NCBI GenBank assembly: GCA_020853975.1
Contig: JADYXW010000016.1
Coordinates: forward strand, 1 to 34,353
Length of the DNA stretch: 34,353 bases
Source of the DNA: Phycisphaerales bacterium
Lineage (GTDB): Bacteria > Planctomycetota > Phycisphaerae > Phycisphaerales > UBA1924
Direction of reading: 5' to 3'
Shown in pieces: positions 15,886-26,029 of this stretch. The first letter of the stretch is position 1. The number at the start of each line of letters is the position of its first letter. A model generated the notes under the pieces. The model had not been told where the DNA came from, searched no databases, and was given only the letters and a program-made list of their open reading frames with translations. The position numbers and the translations under genes were made by a program.

Positions 15886-18735
15886 CTACCCACGCACCGA
15901 GGCGAGCAGCTCCCGGGGTGTGCGCCGCGCCAGCCCAATGAGCGCGGGCCCGGCTGCTCCCACGGTCATGACCAGGGTGATGGCCCAGCCGACAAGCACC
16001 GGCCCGGGGGGCACGCGCAGTTGCAGCACAAGCCCGAAGAGCTTTTCGTCGATCCGCTGCACCGCGTACACGCCCTGGGCGCCCATGAGCGTTCCCAAGA
16101 GTGCTGCGGTGACGCCCACCAGCACCGCCTCCACCAGCACGGTGCGGACGACGAGCCAGCGCGGCGCGCCGATGGCCCGCAGCACGCCGAACTCGAAGCG
16201 CCGCGCCGTGATCCCCGCGACGATAAGGTTCGCAACGCCAAAGCCCGCGATCAGCATGGCGACGAGCGCCACCGAAGACACGGCGAAGAGCGTGGTGCCC
16301 ACGAACTCCTCGATGAGCTGCTTGATGCGCCGCCCGCTGCCCGCGTCGAGAATCCCGGCCCCGGCGAGCCTCTCGCGGAGATCGCGGACGCACGCCTGAT
16401 CGTCCACGCCCGGCGCGAGGGAGATCTGCAGCAGGTGGATCGCGTCGCTCCCGAACTTCTCGCGCAGGTCGGCGCGGGTCCCGAAGACCGCGTGGAGGCT
16501 CTGCTCGGTGTAGTCCTCGCCGATGTTGAAGAACTGGCTGACGATCTCCAGCCCCGGGCTGGTGACGACGCCCACGATCTCAAAGTCGTGGAAGTCGCCC
16601 TGGCTGCCCAGCCGGAGCTTGTCCCCCAGCCCCAGGCCCTGGGCGACCGTGAACTCCCGCGCGACGATCACCGCCCCGCCCTCGCCCAGGCGGCGGAGCG
16701 CCGTGGGCTCGTCGCCCGCGATCCACACGGGCTTTGTCATGCGGAAGAACGGCCCGGGCTCGAAGGCCATGAACGTCGTCCGGTACTTCTGCACGGCCCT
16801 CACGCCAAAGGTGTCGGTCTCCACCGGGTGGATGGTGATCGCCACCGTGTCGGTCACGTAGGGCAGCCCACGCACCAGCGCCTGGCTCTCGGGCGTGATG
16901 TTGAAGCCGGTGACGAACGCGTCCGGGAACTGGAACTTCCCCAGCCAGTCTCGCTGGATGGCCCCGCCCTGCGTCCAGATGCCCACCATGAGCGCCATGC
17001 CCATCATCATCGAGCCCGCGGTGAAGCCGAACCGGTAGGGCGTGGCGGCGACCGAGCGCCCGACCACATGCCGCGGCACGCCCGCCATATGCGAGAGGGG
17101 GTTGGCGAGCAGCCTCGTCACCAGAGCCATGGCCGGGACGGAGAGGGCGAAGTAGCCGAAGAAGAGCGCGGGCAGTCCCACGAAGATGTACAGCCAGAAG
17201 CGCCACTGGCCGTCGGTCACGAAGGTGACCACGCTTACCTGCAGCAGGCACAGGGCGAGCCCCGCGACGAGGAGGCGGCTCACTCCTCCCCGCGTGGGGG
17301 GCGCGGCCCGGGAGGACATGGCTCGCAGGGGCGACACGCGGGTGGCGTGCCACGCGGGCCACGCCGCCCCGACTACTCCGCAGAGCACCGCGCCCGCGCC
17401 CGCCATCCCAAGACCCCAAGCGGGCGCCGAGAGAGAGACCTCGATCTGCGACCGGAGGTACGAGATGAGGCCCGCCGCGAGCAGCAGCCCCACGGGGAGC
17501 CCGACCGCGGCACCCGTGGAGCCGATAAGGAGCCCGATGACCAGTTGCGACCGCGCGAGCTGGCCCCCGGTCGCGCCGATGCTGCGGAGGATTCCAAGCT
17601 CACGCTGACGCTCGGTCACGCCCGTGGTCATCGCTGTGGTGATGATGAACCCCGCGCACAGGAACGCCATGGTGGTGGCGAGCAGGAAGCCCAGGCGGCT
17701 GGCCTCGATGTTGCGGTCCAGGCCGCTCGTGACCTTCGCCGTGGTCCGCATCGTCGCGGTGTTGGGCAGCAGCGAGCGCCGGGCCTCGACGAACGCGTCG
17801 GCGTCGGTCCCCGGGACCAGGACGAGGCTGATCTCGCTGACGCGCCCCGGCGTGCCCGCGACCTCCGCGAGCGTCTCGCCGGTGGTGAAGACGCGGGGCC
17901 GCCCGCCGAAGGGAGGCGGGTAGGAGATGCCCACGACGCGCAGCCTCGCGGGGGCGCGCATAAGCGACGCGATGTCCGAGAAGCTGGGCGTGATGCCCGC
18001 GGCCTTGGCCATCTCCATCGCCTTCTCGCGGTTCTGGACGATGGCGGAGATGTTGACATCCGGCATCGCCTGGCGGGAGACTTCCAGCTCATCGCCCACG
18101 CGCACGCCCACGAGCGCGTTGATCCTCGCTGCATCGAGTTCCGTGGCGGTGTCGGGGACCACGGGGTGCGCACCCCGCAGGGGTTCGCGCCGGCCCGCCT
18201 GCCTCGCGGGCAGGTCCGTGGGCGCCCTGGCGGTGCTGCCCTCCCAGGTGAGGTTCGCCGCGAGCGTGCCGTCGATCACGACCTCGCCGGAGGCTTGGGG
18301 CAGGCGCCCGTCGGCGAGCGTGAGCAGCCCCGGGTTGAACACGTCAAAGCCTGTTGCGACCACGTTCCGCCCGGCGCGACGATCCTTGGGTGTGAACGAG
18401 TCTGCGCCGTCGTCCTGTGCGAGTCCTCGCAGCCTCGCGACGACGCGCAGGGCGGCCTTGACCTCCGCGCGGGCCTCGCGGACTTCGGGCCAGGCCCGCG
18501 CCTGCTCGAGCAGGGCCGGGTCCAGCGTGCCCCCCACGCCCGCGGGCGCGATGCGCACGTCGCCCTTCCCCGCGAGCTGGACGAGCTGGGTGCGAGCGGA
18601 TTCCTGGAGGGACGCCATCGCCGCGGAGACGGCGCAGATGAGCGCCGCGGAGAGCGCGACCGTCGCCACCAGGAGTGCCGTGCGGCTACGCCTGATGGAC
18701 AGACTGTTGATAGCGAGCCGCCATTCCGGCCGCAT
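15886..18735 (-). CDS. FtsX-like ABC transporter permease (MacB/LolCE superfamily)
   Basis: A 949-residue inner-membrane protein with a duplicated FtsX architecture. One TM segment near the N-terminus (about 20-42) precedes a large periplasmic domain. A first FtsX core with three TM segments (about 345-470) contains TERQRELGILRSIGATGGQL, a central pair of TM segments (about 490-555) and a second periplasmic domain follow, and a second FtsX core (about 820-940) contains RRFEFGVLRAIGAPRWLVV. These Glu-Arg..GxLRAIGA helices couple to the ATPase. Such permeases act as mechanotransmitters, moving lipoproteins, peptides or antibiotics without crossing the inner membrane. Its start lies inside the LolD-type gene (50-nt overlap), so the pair is co-translated. 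Residues about 175-205 look like an insertion carrying a palindrome. Confidence 0.9.
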   Translation of the reverse strand: MRPEWRLAINSLSIRRSRTALLVATVALSAALICAVSAAMASLQESARTQLVQLAGKGDVRIAPAGVGGTLDPALLEQARAWPEVREARAEVKAALRVVARLRGLAQDDGADSFTPKDRRAGRNVVATGFDVFNPGLLTLADGRLPQASGEVVIDGTLAANLTWEGSTARAPTDLPARQAGRREPLRGAHPVVPDTATELDAARINALVGVRVGDELEVSRQAMPDVNISAIVQNREKAMEMAKAAGITPSFSDIASLMRAPARLRVVGISYPPPFGGRPRVFTTGETLAEVAGTPGRVSEISLVLVPGTDADAFVEARRSLLPNTATMRTTAKVTSGLDRNIEASRLGFLLATTMAFLCAGFIITTAMTTGVTERQRELGILRSIGATGGQLARSQLVIGLLIGSTGAAVGLPVGLLLAAGLISYLRSQIEVSLSAPAWGLGMAGAGAVLCGVVGAAWPAWHATRVSPLRAMSSRAAPPTRGGVSRLLVAGLALCLLQVSVVTFVTDGQWRFWLYIFVGLPALFFGYFALSVPAMALVTRLLANPLSHMAGVPRHVVGRSVAATPYRFGFTAGSMMMGMALMVGIWTQGGAIQRDWLGKFQFPDAFVTGFNITPESQALVRGLPYVTDTVAITIHPVETDTFGVRAVQKYRTTFMAFEPGPFFRMTKPVWIAGDEPTALRRLGEGGAVIVAREFTVAQGLGLGDKLRLGSQGDFHDFEIVGVVTSPGLEIVSQFFNIGEDYTEQSLHAVFGTRADLREKFGSDAIHLLQISLAPGVDDQACVRDLRERLAGAGILDAGSGRRIKQLIEEFVGTTLFAVSSVALVAMLIAGFGVANLIVAGITARRFEFGVLRAIGAPRWLVVRTVLVEAVLVGVTAALLGTLMGAQGVYAVQRIDEKLFGLVLQLRVPPGPVLVGWAITLVMTVGAAGPALIGLARRTPRELLASVRG
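18198..18214. repeat. Short palindrome inside the permease gene
   Basis: CCTGCC and GGCAGG flank a 5-nt TCGCG centre (17 nt in all). It lies in a stretch encoding LPARQAGRREP that appears to interrupt the periplasmic domain. It could be a small in-frame palindromic repeat insertion, or chance in GC-rich DNA. Confidence 0.35.
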
Positions 18736-19420
18736 CCAGACCCTCCGTGTCCATCTGGGCCTTGACGCGTCCGTCCTGGAGGACGAACACGCGTCGGCAG
18801 TGCACCGCCGCCGCCGGCTCGTGCGTGACCATCAGCACGAGCATCCCACGCTCGCTGGCGATCTCTCCCAGCAGGCTCCAGAGTTTCTCGCTGCTGGCCG
18901 AGTCGAGATTCCCGGTGGGCTCGTCCGCCAGCAGGAGCGGGGGAGAGAAGAGCAGCGCCCGGGCGACCGCCACACGCTGCTGCTCGCCCCCGGAGAGCGC
19001 GTCGGGCCGGTGCCCACCCCGCCCGGCAAGCCCGAGCCGTTCGAGCAGCTCGGTCGCCCGGCGTCGCAGGGCGATCTGCGGCTCGCCCGCGAGAAGGCCG
19101 GGGAGTTCGACGTTTTCCATCGCGGTCAGCGTGGGGATGAGATTGAACTGTTGAAAGATGATCCCGAGGCCCCGGCGTCGGAACTCCGTGGCCTCGCGCT
19201 CGCCCATGGCGTGCAAGGGACGCTCCCCGAGCCAGATCTCGCCTTGGTCCGGAGCGTCGAGCGTGGCCAAGAGGTGGAGCAGGGTGGACTTGCCGCTGCC
19301 CGAAGCGCCCATGATGGCGTAGAAACCGGGCTCGCGGATCTCGAGGTCAACGCCACGGAGCGCGGGGACCTCGCCCCCTCCGAGCCGGTACGCCTTGTGC
19401 ACGTCAACGCATCGGAGCAT
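18686..19420 (-). CDS. ABC transporter ATP-binding protein, LolD/MacB type
   Basis: A 244-residue ATPase. Walker A is GASGSGKST (38-46), the Q-loop is IFQQFNLIPTLTAMENVELP, the signature is LSGGEQQRVAVARALL, Walker B and D-loop are LLLADEPTGNLDS and the H-loop is VTHEP. The FNLIPTLTAMENVELP block and DEPTGNLD are hallmarks of the LolD/FtsE/MacB group, which pairs with FtsX-fold permeases. Here the partner is the overlapping downstream gene. The chosen ATG begins the conserved MLRCVDVHKAYRLGGGEVPAL; a longer in-frame start at 19459 would add 13 unconserved residues. The two subunits probably form a lipoprotein- or peptide-handling transporter. Confidence 0.92.
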   Translation of the reverse strand: MLRCVDVHKAYRLGGGEVPALRGVDLEIREPGFYAIMGASGSGKSTLLHLLATLDAPDQGEIWLGERPLHAMGEREATEFRRRGLGIIFQQFNLIPTLTAMENVELPGLLAGEPQIALRRRATELLERLGLAGRGGHRPDALSGGEQQRVAVARALLFSPPLLLADEPTGNLDSASSEKLWSLLGEIASERGMLVLMVTHEPAAAVHCRRVFVLQDGRVKAQMDTEGLDAAGMAARYQQSVHQA

Positions 19421-19528
19421 GGTGAACCCTGTGGCGCCTTCGGAGCGGTCGCGCCGCACTCCTTCGCCGGTCAGCTGCGTTCAGTTCGCGGGCGCGGGCA
19501 GAATCCGTGTGCCGCGGCCTTGACGAGA

Positions 19529-19906
19529 TCAGGGGTGCTGCGCGTCGTAGGCCTTGGCATCAACGCACTGGGAGAGGCCCGAGGCGTCGGTGACATTGGC
19601 TTTGAGGAGCCAGCCGGCGCCGAGCGGGTCGCGGTTCAACAGACCGGGGTCGTCTGCGAGGGCCTTGTTGACCTCGGTGATCTCGCCGGCGAAAAAGGCG
19701 TAGATATCGGAGGTGGTCTTGACGGACTCGATCTCGCCGATCACGTCGCCGGCCTTGAACTTGAAGCCGGGCTTCTTCATCTCGACGTAGGTGATGTCCG
19801 TGAGCTGGTCGACCGCGAACTGGGTGATTCCCAGGGTGAGGGAATCGCCCTTCACAAGGTGCCACTCATGCGAAGGGGAATAGACACGGTCGGATGGATT
19901 CGCCAT
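19529..19906 (-). CDS. gcvH: Glycine cleavage system H protein
   Basis: A 125-residue lipoyl carrier that shuttles the aminomethyl group between the P, T and L proteins of glycine cleavage. The lipoyl-lysine is Lys63 in EIESVKTTSDIYAFFAGEI, with the usual preceding LTDITYVEMKKPG and downstream EVNKALADDPGLLNRDP. TT-SDIYAFFAG replaces the more common AA-SDLYSPVSG. GAGGAG lies about 7 nt before this ATG; a start 13 codons upstream would precede the ribosome-binding site and is rejected. gcvT and gcvP are not adjacent. It lies 108 nt upstream of the LolD-type gene on the same strand. Confidence 0.96.
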   Translation of the reverse strand: MANPSDRVYSPSHEWHLVKGDSLTLGITQFAVDQLTDITYVEMKKPGFKFKAGDVIGEIESVKTTSDIYAFFAGEITEVNKALADDPGLLNRDPLGAGWLLKANVTDASGLSQCVDAKAYDAQHP

Positions 19907-20017
19907 GGACTGCTCCTCAGGGAAGCGGATGGTAGCACCGGGCATGTACGGTATGTGGAAGGTACTCGGACTTCTGACAGGGAGTTAGGGTGTCCTACCT
20001 AGACTGAGGCCGGTACC

Positions 20018-20046
20018 TTGACCACCTGTTTGTCTTTCATTATTCT
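20018..20046 (+). promoter_or_regulatory. Sigma70-type promoter TTGACC-N17-TATTCT
   Basis: TTGACC (20018-20023) and TATTCT (20041-20046) are separated by exactly 17 nt, inside a locally AT-richer stretch that stands out from the GC-rich window. Transcription would start near 20053, 22 nt before a terminator-like hairpin and about 134 nt before the TIM-barrel gene. Confidence 0.6.
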
Positions 20047-20074
20047 GAGAGTTCAACTAGGTTTCTCCCCTCCG

Positions 20075-20107
20075 GACGGTCGGTGCCTCACGGCCCGGCC
20101 GTCTTTT
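20075..20107 (+). terminator. Terminator-like hairpin in the leader (possible attenuator)
   Basis: GACGGTCGG (20075-20083) pairs with CCGGCCGTC (20095-20103) through nine pairs including one G-U; GCC/GGC extends it to a TCAC tetraloop. TTTT follows directly. There is no plus-strand gene upstream that it could terminate; only the 20018-20046 promoter feeds it. Confidence 0.5.
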
Positions 20108-20170
20108 GCTCTCAGTGCAGCATGCCGCGGCCGCCAGCGGCCACGTTTGCGTTGGGCGCGGGCCATCGGC

Positions 20171-20176
20171 TACAGT
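20171..20176 (+). promoter_or_regulatory. -10 element TACAGT, leaderless-type, for TIM-barrel gene
   Basis: TACAGT ends 10 nt before the ATG at 20187. TTGCGT (20147-20152) is a possible -35 with 18-nt spacing. This second promoter bypasses the hairpin at 20075-20107. No Shine-Dalgarno sequence is present. Confidence 0.45.
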
Positions 20177-20186
20177 CTGCGGGCCC

Positions 20187-21059
20187 ATGCTGTTGACCCT
20201 TGCCGCATCCTGCTTGAAGCCGCTGCTGGCTCTCCCCGGGTCGAGGGGAAAGCGTGCCGCAGGGAAAATGGACATCCTGGACCTTCCCGCGTTTACGCGG
20301 GAAACACTCGGATTGACCGGGCTCAACCTGTCCACGGACCTCTTGGCGGGTTCTGATAGATCGAGCCTCGAGGCCTTCCGGGACCGTGCGGACCGGGCGA
20401 GCTGTTCATGCCTGCTCCTGGTGGAGTCCGAGGCCCAGCCCCTGGGAGGCGAAGCGGACGGGGAAGCGGGGGCCAGCCGAGATCGACTGCTCCGGGTCGT
20501 AGAGGCGGCCCACTTGCTCGGCTGCACTGCGGCGGCTGTTCGGGTGCAGAGCCCGGACAGCGACGCGGCGCTCGCTCGGGTGGCTCTCAGGCTCAAGCCG
20601 GTCATGGAGCGGGCGGAACGGCTCGACGTGAATCTGCTGATCTCTCCGATGTCCGGTCTCACCGAGAGGCCGGAGCGGGTGACAGAGCTACTGAAGAAGG
20701 TGGGAGGTTTCCGGGTGGGAACCTTCCCGGACTTCGAGGCGGCGAGCAAGGCCAAGGACGCCGCGACCTATCTGCACCGGCTGACACCCTACGCGACGGT
20801 GGTCTCTGCGAGCACGCAGAAGCTGGAGCCCGCGAGCAAGAAGGCAGGGGAGGCGAGCGTGGAGGCCTTCCGGGAGGGTGCGTGGGTGCACCAGCCCTAC
20901 GACCTCAAGGTGATGGTGAACGCGATCCGCTCTGTGGGCTACGACGGGCCGCTGGCGATCGACTATCGCGGCTCTGACGACGTTACAATCGGGGTGTCGA
21001 GGAGCCGCGATGCGTTGCACGCGCTCGTGGGTATGGAGCAGCTCTTCGAGGAGTCGTGA
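20187..21059 (+). CDS. Xylose-isomerase-like TIM-barrel protein (sugar phosphate isomerase/epimerase superfamily)
   Basis: A 291-residue protein resembling the AP endonuclease 2/xylose isomerase-like barrel. Recognisable barrel strands include LTLAASCLKPLL, LGLTGLNLSTDLL, SCLLLVESE, CTAAAVRVQ, VNLLISPMSG, VGTFPDF, ATVVSASTQ and GPLAIDYRG. Metal ligands of active isomerases are only partly visible (for example Glu in LVESE), and the His-rich ligands are poorly kept, so activity is unproven. The start could also be ATG 20268 (AGGGAAA just upstream), but the upstream residues look like the first barrel strand. The stop overlaps a possible cmk GTG start. Confidence 0.7.
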   Translation: MLLTLAASCLKPLLALPGSRGKRAAGKMDILDLPAFTRETLGLTGLNLSTDLLAGSDRSSLEAFRDRADRASCSCLLLVESEAQPLGGEADGEAGASRDRLLRVVEAAHLLGCTAAAVRVQSPDSDAALARVALRLKPVMERAERLDVNLLISPMSGLTERPERVTELLKKVGGFRVGTFPDFEAASKAKDAATYLHRLTPYATVVSASTQKLEPASKKAGEASVEAFREGAWVHQPYDLKVMVNAIRSVGYDGPLAIDYRGSDDVTIGVSRSRDALHALVGMEQLFEES

Positions 21060-21901
21060 CCCGGGCCGTGGCCAGGCCCGCCCGTGTTCCCGCTGTTGCC
21101 ATGGAGGCATCGGACGTGACGCACGCGACCGAGGACATCAGGGTGCTGTCGGCTCCCGGGGTGGAGGTCAAGGTTGTCGCGCCGGGCCGCGCCAAGGATG
21201 GTCTCGCGGTGTTCCGGCTTGACCAGCCCATCATCATCACGATCGACGGCCCGGCGGGGACGGGCAAGTCGTCGGTGGCTCGCCACCTCGCCGCGAGGCT
21301 GGGGCTGGACTTTCTCGACACGGGGGCGATGTACCGGGCCGCGGCGCTCATCGCGATCCAGCAGCGCATCGCAATCAGCGATCACGAGGCCCTGGTCGCG
21401 GTGGTGGAGCGGGCGGACATCCGCTTTGACTGGTCCATGGACCCGCCCGGCGTCTTGGCCTTTGGCGAGACGCTTGGGGACCGCATCCGCAAGCCCGACG
21501 TGACCGCGATCGTGTCACCCGTCGCCGGCATCCCGGGGCTGAGGCGGCTGATGGTCCAGAGGCAGCGCCACATCGCCTCGCTCCATCCCCGGCTGGTGAC
21601 GGAGGGGCGCGATCAGGGGTCGGTGGTCTTCCCGGACGCCAAGGTAAAGTTCTACCTTGACGCGACCCCGGAAGAGCGAGCCCGGCGTCGCGCGGCGCAG
21701 CTCAGCGCCGCGGGGATGTCCGCGGACGAGCCCCGACTGCTGCGTGAGATCATCGAGCGGGACCGGAGCGACATGAGCCGGGCCGACGGCCCGCTGGTGT
21801 GCCCCGAGGGCGCCGTCGTGATCGATACCTCGGCGATGACGATCGAGCGTGTGATCGATGAGCTGGAGGCCCGGGTTCGGGCCAAGGCACGCGAGCCCTG
21901 A
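21056..21901 (+). CDS. cmk: Cytidylate kinase
   Basis: Phosphorylates CMP and dCMP with ATP in pyrimidine salvage and RNA turnover. The P-loop is ITIDGPAGTGKSS (61-73), followed by LGLDFLDTGAMYRAAAL. The CMP-binding and lid segment EGRDQGSVVFPDAKVKFYLDATPEERARRR is characteristic. Compared with typical Cmk (about 225 residues) there is an N-terminal extension of about 45-55 residues with no recognised domain. Two starts are possible: GTG 21056, overlapping the previous stop by 4 nt with GAGGAG just upstream, and ATG 21101, with no ribosome-binding site. The cmk-plsC order is common in bacteria. Confidence 0.92.
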   Translation: MTRAVARPARVPAVAMEASDVTHATEDIRVLSAPGVEVKVVAPGRAKDGLAVFRLDQPIIITIDGPAGTGKSSVARHLAARLGLDFLDTGAMYRAAALIAIQQRIAISDHEALVAVVERADIRFDWSMDPPGVLAFGETLGDRIRKPDVTAIVSPVAGIPGLRRLMVQRQRHIASLHPRLVTEGRDQGSVVFPDAKVKFYLDATPEERARRRAAQLSAAGMSADEPRLLREIIERDRSDMSRADGPLVCPEGAVVIDTSAMTIERVIDELEARVRAKAREP

Positions 21902-21904
21902 CCG

Positions 21905-22588
21905 ATGCTGAGCGCGTTCATGGCCAGGCAGCCCGGCGCCCCGCTGTGGCGCGTCGCGTTCTACGAGCTCTGCCGCAAGACGGCGCGGGGGCTGCTGTGG
22001 GCGCTGGTGGGCCTTCGCGTGAGGCACGTGGGGCGTGTGCCGGCGCACGGGCCTCTGCTCGTCGCGGCGAACCACGAGTCGTACCTCGATCCGCCCTGCG
22101 TGGGCGGGGCGATCACGCAGAGGCACGTGGCGTACATCGCCCGCGCGGGGCTCTTCAAGTGGAAGCCCTTCGCGTGGCTGATCTCGTCGCTCAACTCGGT
22201 GCCCATCCGCGAGGAGCAGGGCGATTCCGCGGCCATCCGCGAGACGCTGCGCCGGCTCGAGCTCGGGCACGCGGTGCTGATCTTTCCCGAGGGCTCGCGG
22301 AGCGAGGACGGGAGCCTGGGCGAGTTCAAGCGTGGTGTCGCGCTCCTGATGAAGAAGGCGAAGTGTCCCGTGCTGCCCGCCGCGATCGACGGCGCTTACG
22401 AGGCATGGCCTCGCAAGAAGAAGCTGCCCCGGATCTTCGGCCCGGGCGTGCGCGTGGTGTACGGCGAGGCGATCCCGTTCGATGAGCTGATGAAGGACGG
22501 TCCGGACGCGGGCCTGGCGCGCATCCGCGACGAGGTGGCCCGACTGCGGGCGCAGCTCAAGGCCGAGCGAGCCGCGAAGTCGAGTTGA
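21905..22588 (+). CDS. plsC: 1-acyl-sn-glycerol-3-phosphate acyltransferase
   Basis: A 227-residue membrane-associated acyltransferase that makes phosphatidic acid from lysophosphatidic acid. The catalytic HX4D is His57-Asp62 in NHESYLDP; the glycerophosphate-binding motif is FPEGSRS (127-133), with VPIREEQ between them. An amphipathic/hydrophobic N-terminal helix (RGLLWALVGL) supports membrane association. The C-terminal helix is rich in Arg/Lys/Ala. It starts 3 nt after the cmk stop, so they are co-transcribed. It converges with alaS (5-nt gap). Confidence 0.93.
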   Translation: MLSAFMARQPGAPLWRVAFYELCRKTARGLLWALVGLRVRHVGRVPAHGPLLVAANHESYLDPPCVGGAITQRHVAYIARAGLFKWKPFAWLISSLNSVPIREEQGDSAAIRETLRRLELGHAVLIFPEGSRSEDGSLGEFKRGVALLMKKAKCPVLPAAIDGAYEAWPRKKKLPRIFGPGVRVVYGEAIPFDELMKDGPDAGLARIRDEVARLRAQLKAERAAKSS

Positions 22589-22593
22589 CGCGG

Positions 22594-25452
<2,859 letters not shown>

Positions 25453-25460
25453 GAGGCCCA

Positions 25461-25466
25461 AGGGTA
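25461..25466 (-). promoter_or_regulatory. -10-like TACCCT, leaderless-type, for alaS
   Basis: On the minus strand TACCCT ends 8 nt before the alaS ATG. It is the weakest of the -10-like hexamers in this set; support comes from the repeated spacing across genes. Confidence 0.35.
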
Positions 25467-25529
25467 GGGCCGCGTGCCCGCGCGGGGAGGGCGCCGTGCG
25501 GGATGCGTTCACCGCTCAGCGGACTGCTG

Positions 25530-25892
25530 CTAGCCCTCGATGTCGAGAGTGCGGCCCGCGTCGATGCTCACGGCGGCGGCGTTCTTGTCCGCAGGGTGCC
25601 GGTAGAACGGCAGGGCGGTCGCGCCGGGCTCGGGTCGGGCGTCGGGCTGGAACTCGGGCTGCTGCTCGACGGAGGCGGCGATGACTCGCGAGAGCTTCTG
25701 GCGCCGACCCGCCGCGGAGGAGAGGTCCGCCTCGTCGCGGACGGCGTCGGACCGCACGATGGGGGAGGCCGGGGCGAGCGGGCTGAGCGAGGCGCCGGTG
25801 GTGGGGCGGGGCTGGATCCCGGGCGCTGGGCGCACGCCATAGGCCCTGGCCGCGGCGATCGGGAACACAAGTGGAGCGGGTGCAGCATCCAT
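25530..25892 (-). CDS. Hypothetical protein, 120 residues
   Basis: I do not recognise a family. The N-terminus (MDAAPAPLVFPIAAARAYGVRP) is hydrophobic but is not a good signal peptide. The middle is Pro/Ala/Ser-rich with a basic helix (AAGRRQKLSRVIAASVEQQ). The C-terminus reads ALPFYRHPADKNAAAVSIDAGRTLDIEG, which looks like a conserved motif block. Coding status is supported by the composition of the C-terminus, by the TACAGT box 9 nt upstream of the ATG, and by the lack of a better frame here. It lies between the EF-G-like gene and alaS on the same strand, 77 nt before alaS. Confidence 0.6.
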   Translation of the reverse strand: MDAAPAPLVFPIAAARAYGVRPAPGIQPRPTTGASLSPLAPASPIVRSDAVRDEADLSSAAGRRQKLSRVIAASVEQQPEFQPDARPEPGATALPFYRHPADKNAAAVSIDAGRTLDIEG

Positions 25893-25901
25893 GCGTGGGG
25901 C

Positions 25902-25907
25902 ACTGTA
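25902..25907 (-). promoter_or_regulatory. -10 element TACAGT, leaderless-type, for the 120-residue hypothetical gene
   Basis: Minus-strand TACAGT ends 9 nt before the ATG at 25892. The hexamer is identical to that of the TIM-barrel gene. No Shine-Dalgarno sequence lies between. Confidence 0.45.
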
Positions 25908-26029
25908 CCCCACGGACGGGCGCGGGCAAGGGAATCCACGGCCAATCCACATCGCGTCGGCAGGATGTGCGCGGCGCAGGCCTCAACAGCCTGCTTATCA
26001 GGACCACGCGCGCGGACGATGGGCGAGGA

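Noticed and set aside
16021..18765. A 914-codon open frame on the plus strand opposite the FtsX-like permease gene
   Set aside because: It is antisense to a clear protein and has no recognisable domain; long antisense frames are expected in very GC-rich genes.
25974..25992. GCAGGC/GCCTGC hairpin after the EF-G-like gene as a terminator
   Set aside because: Stem is only 6 bp and no T-run follows on the minus strand.
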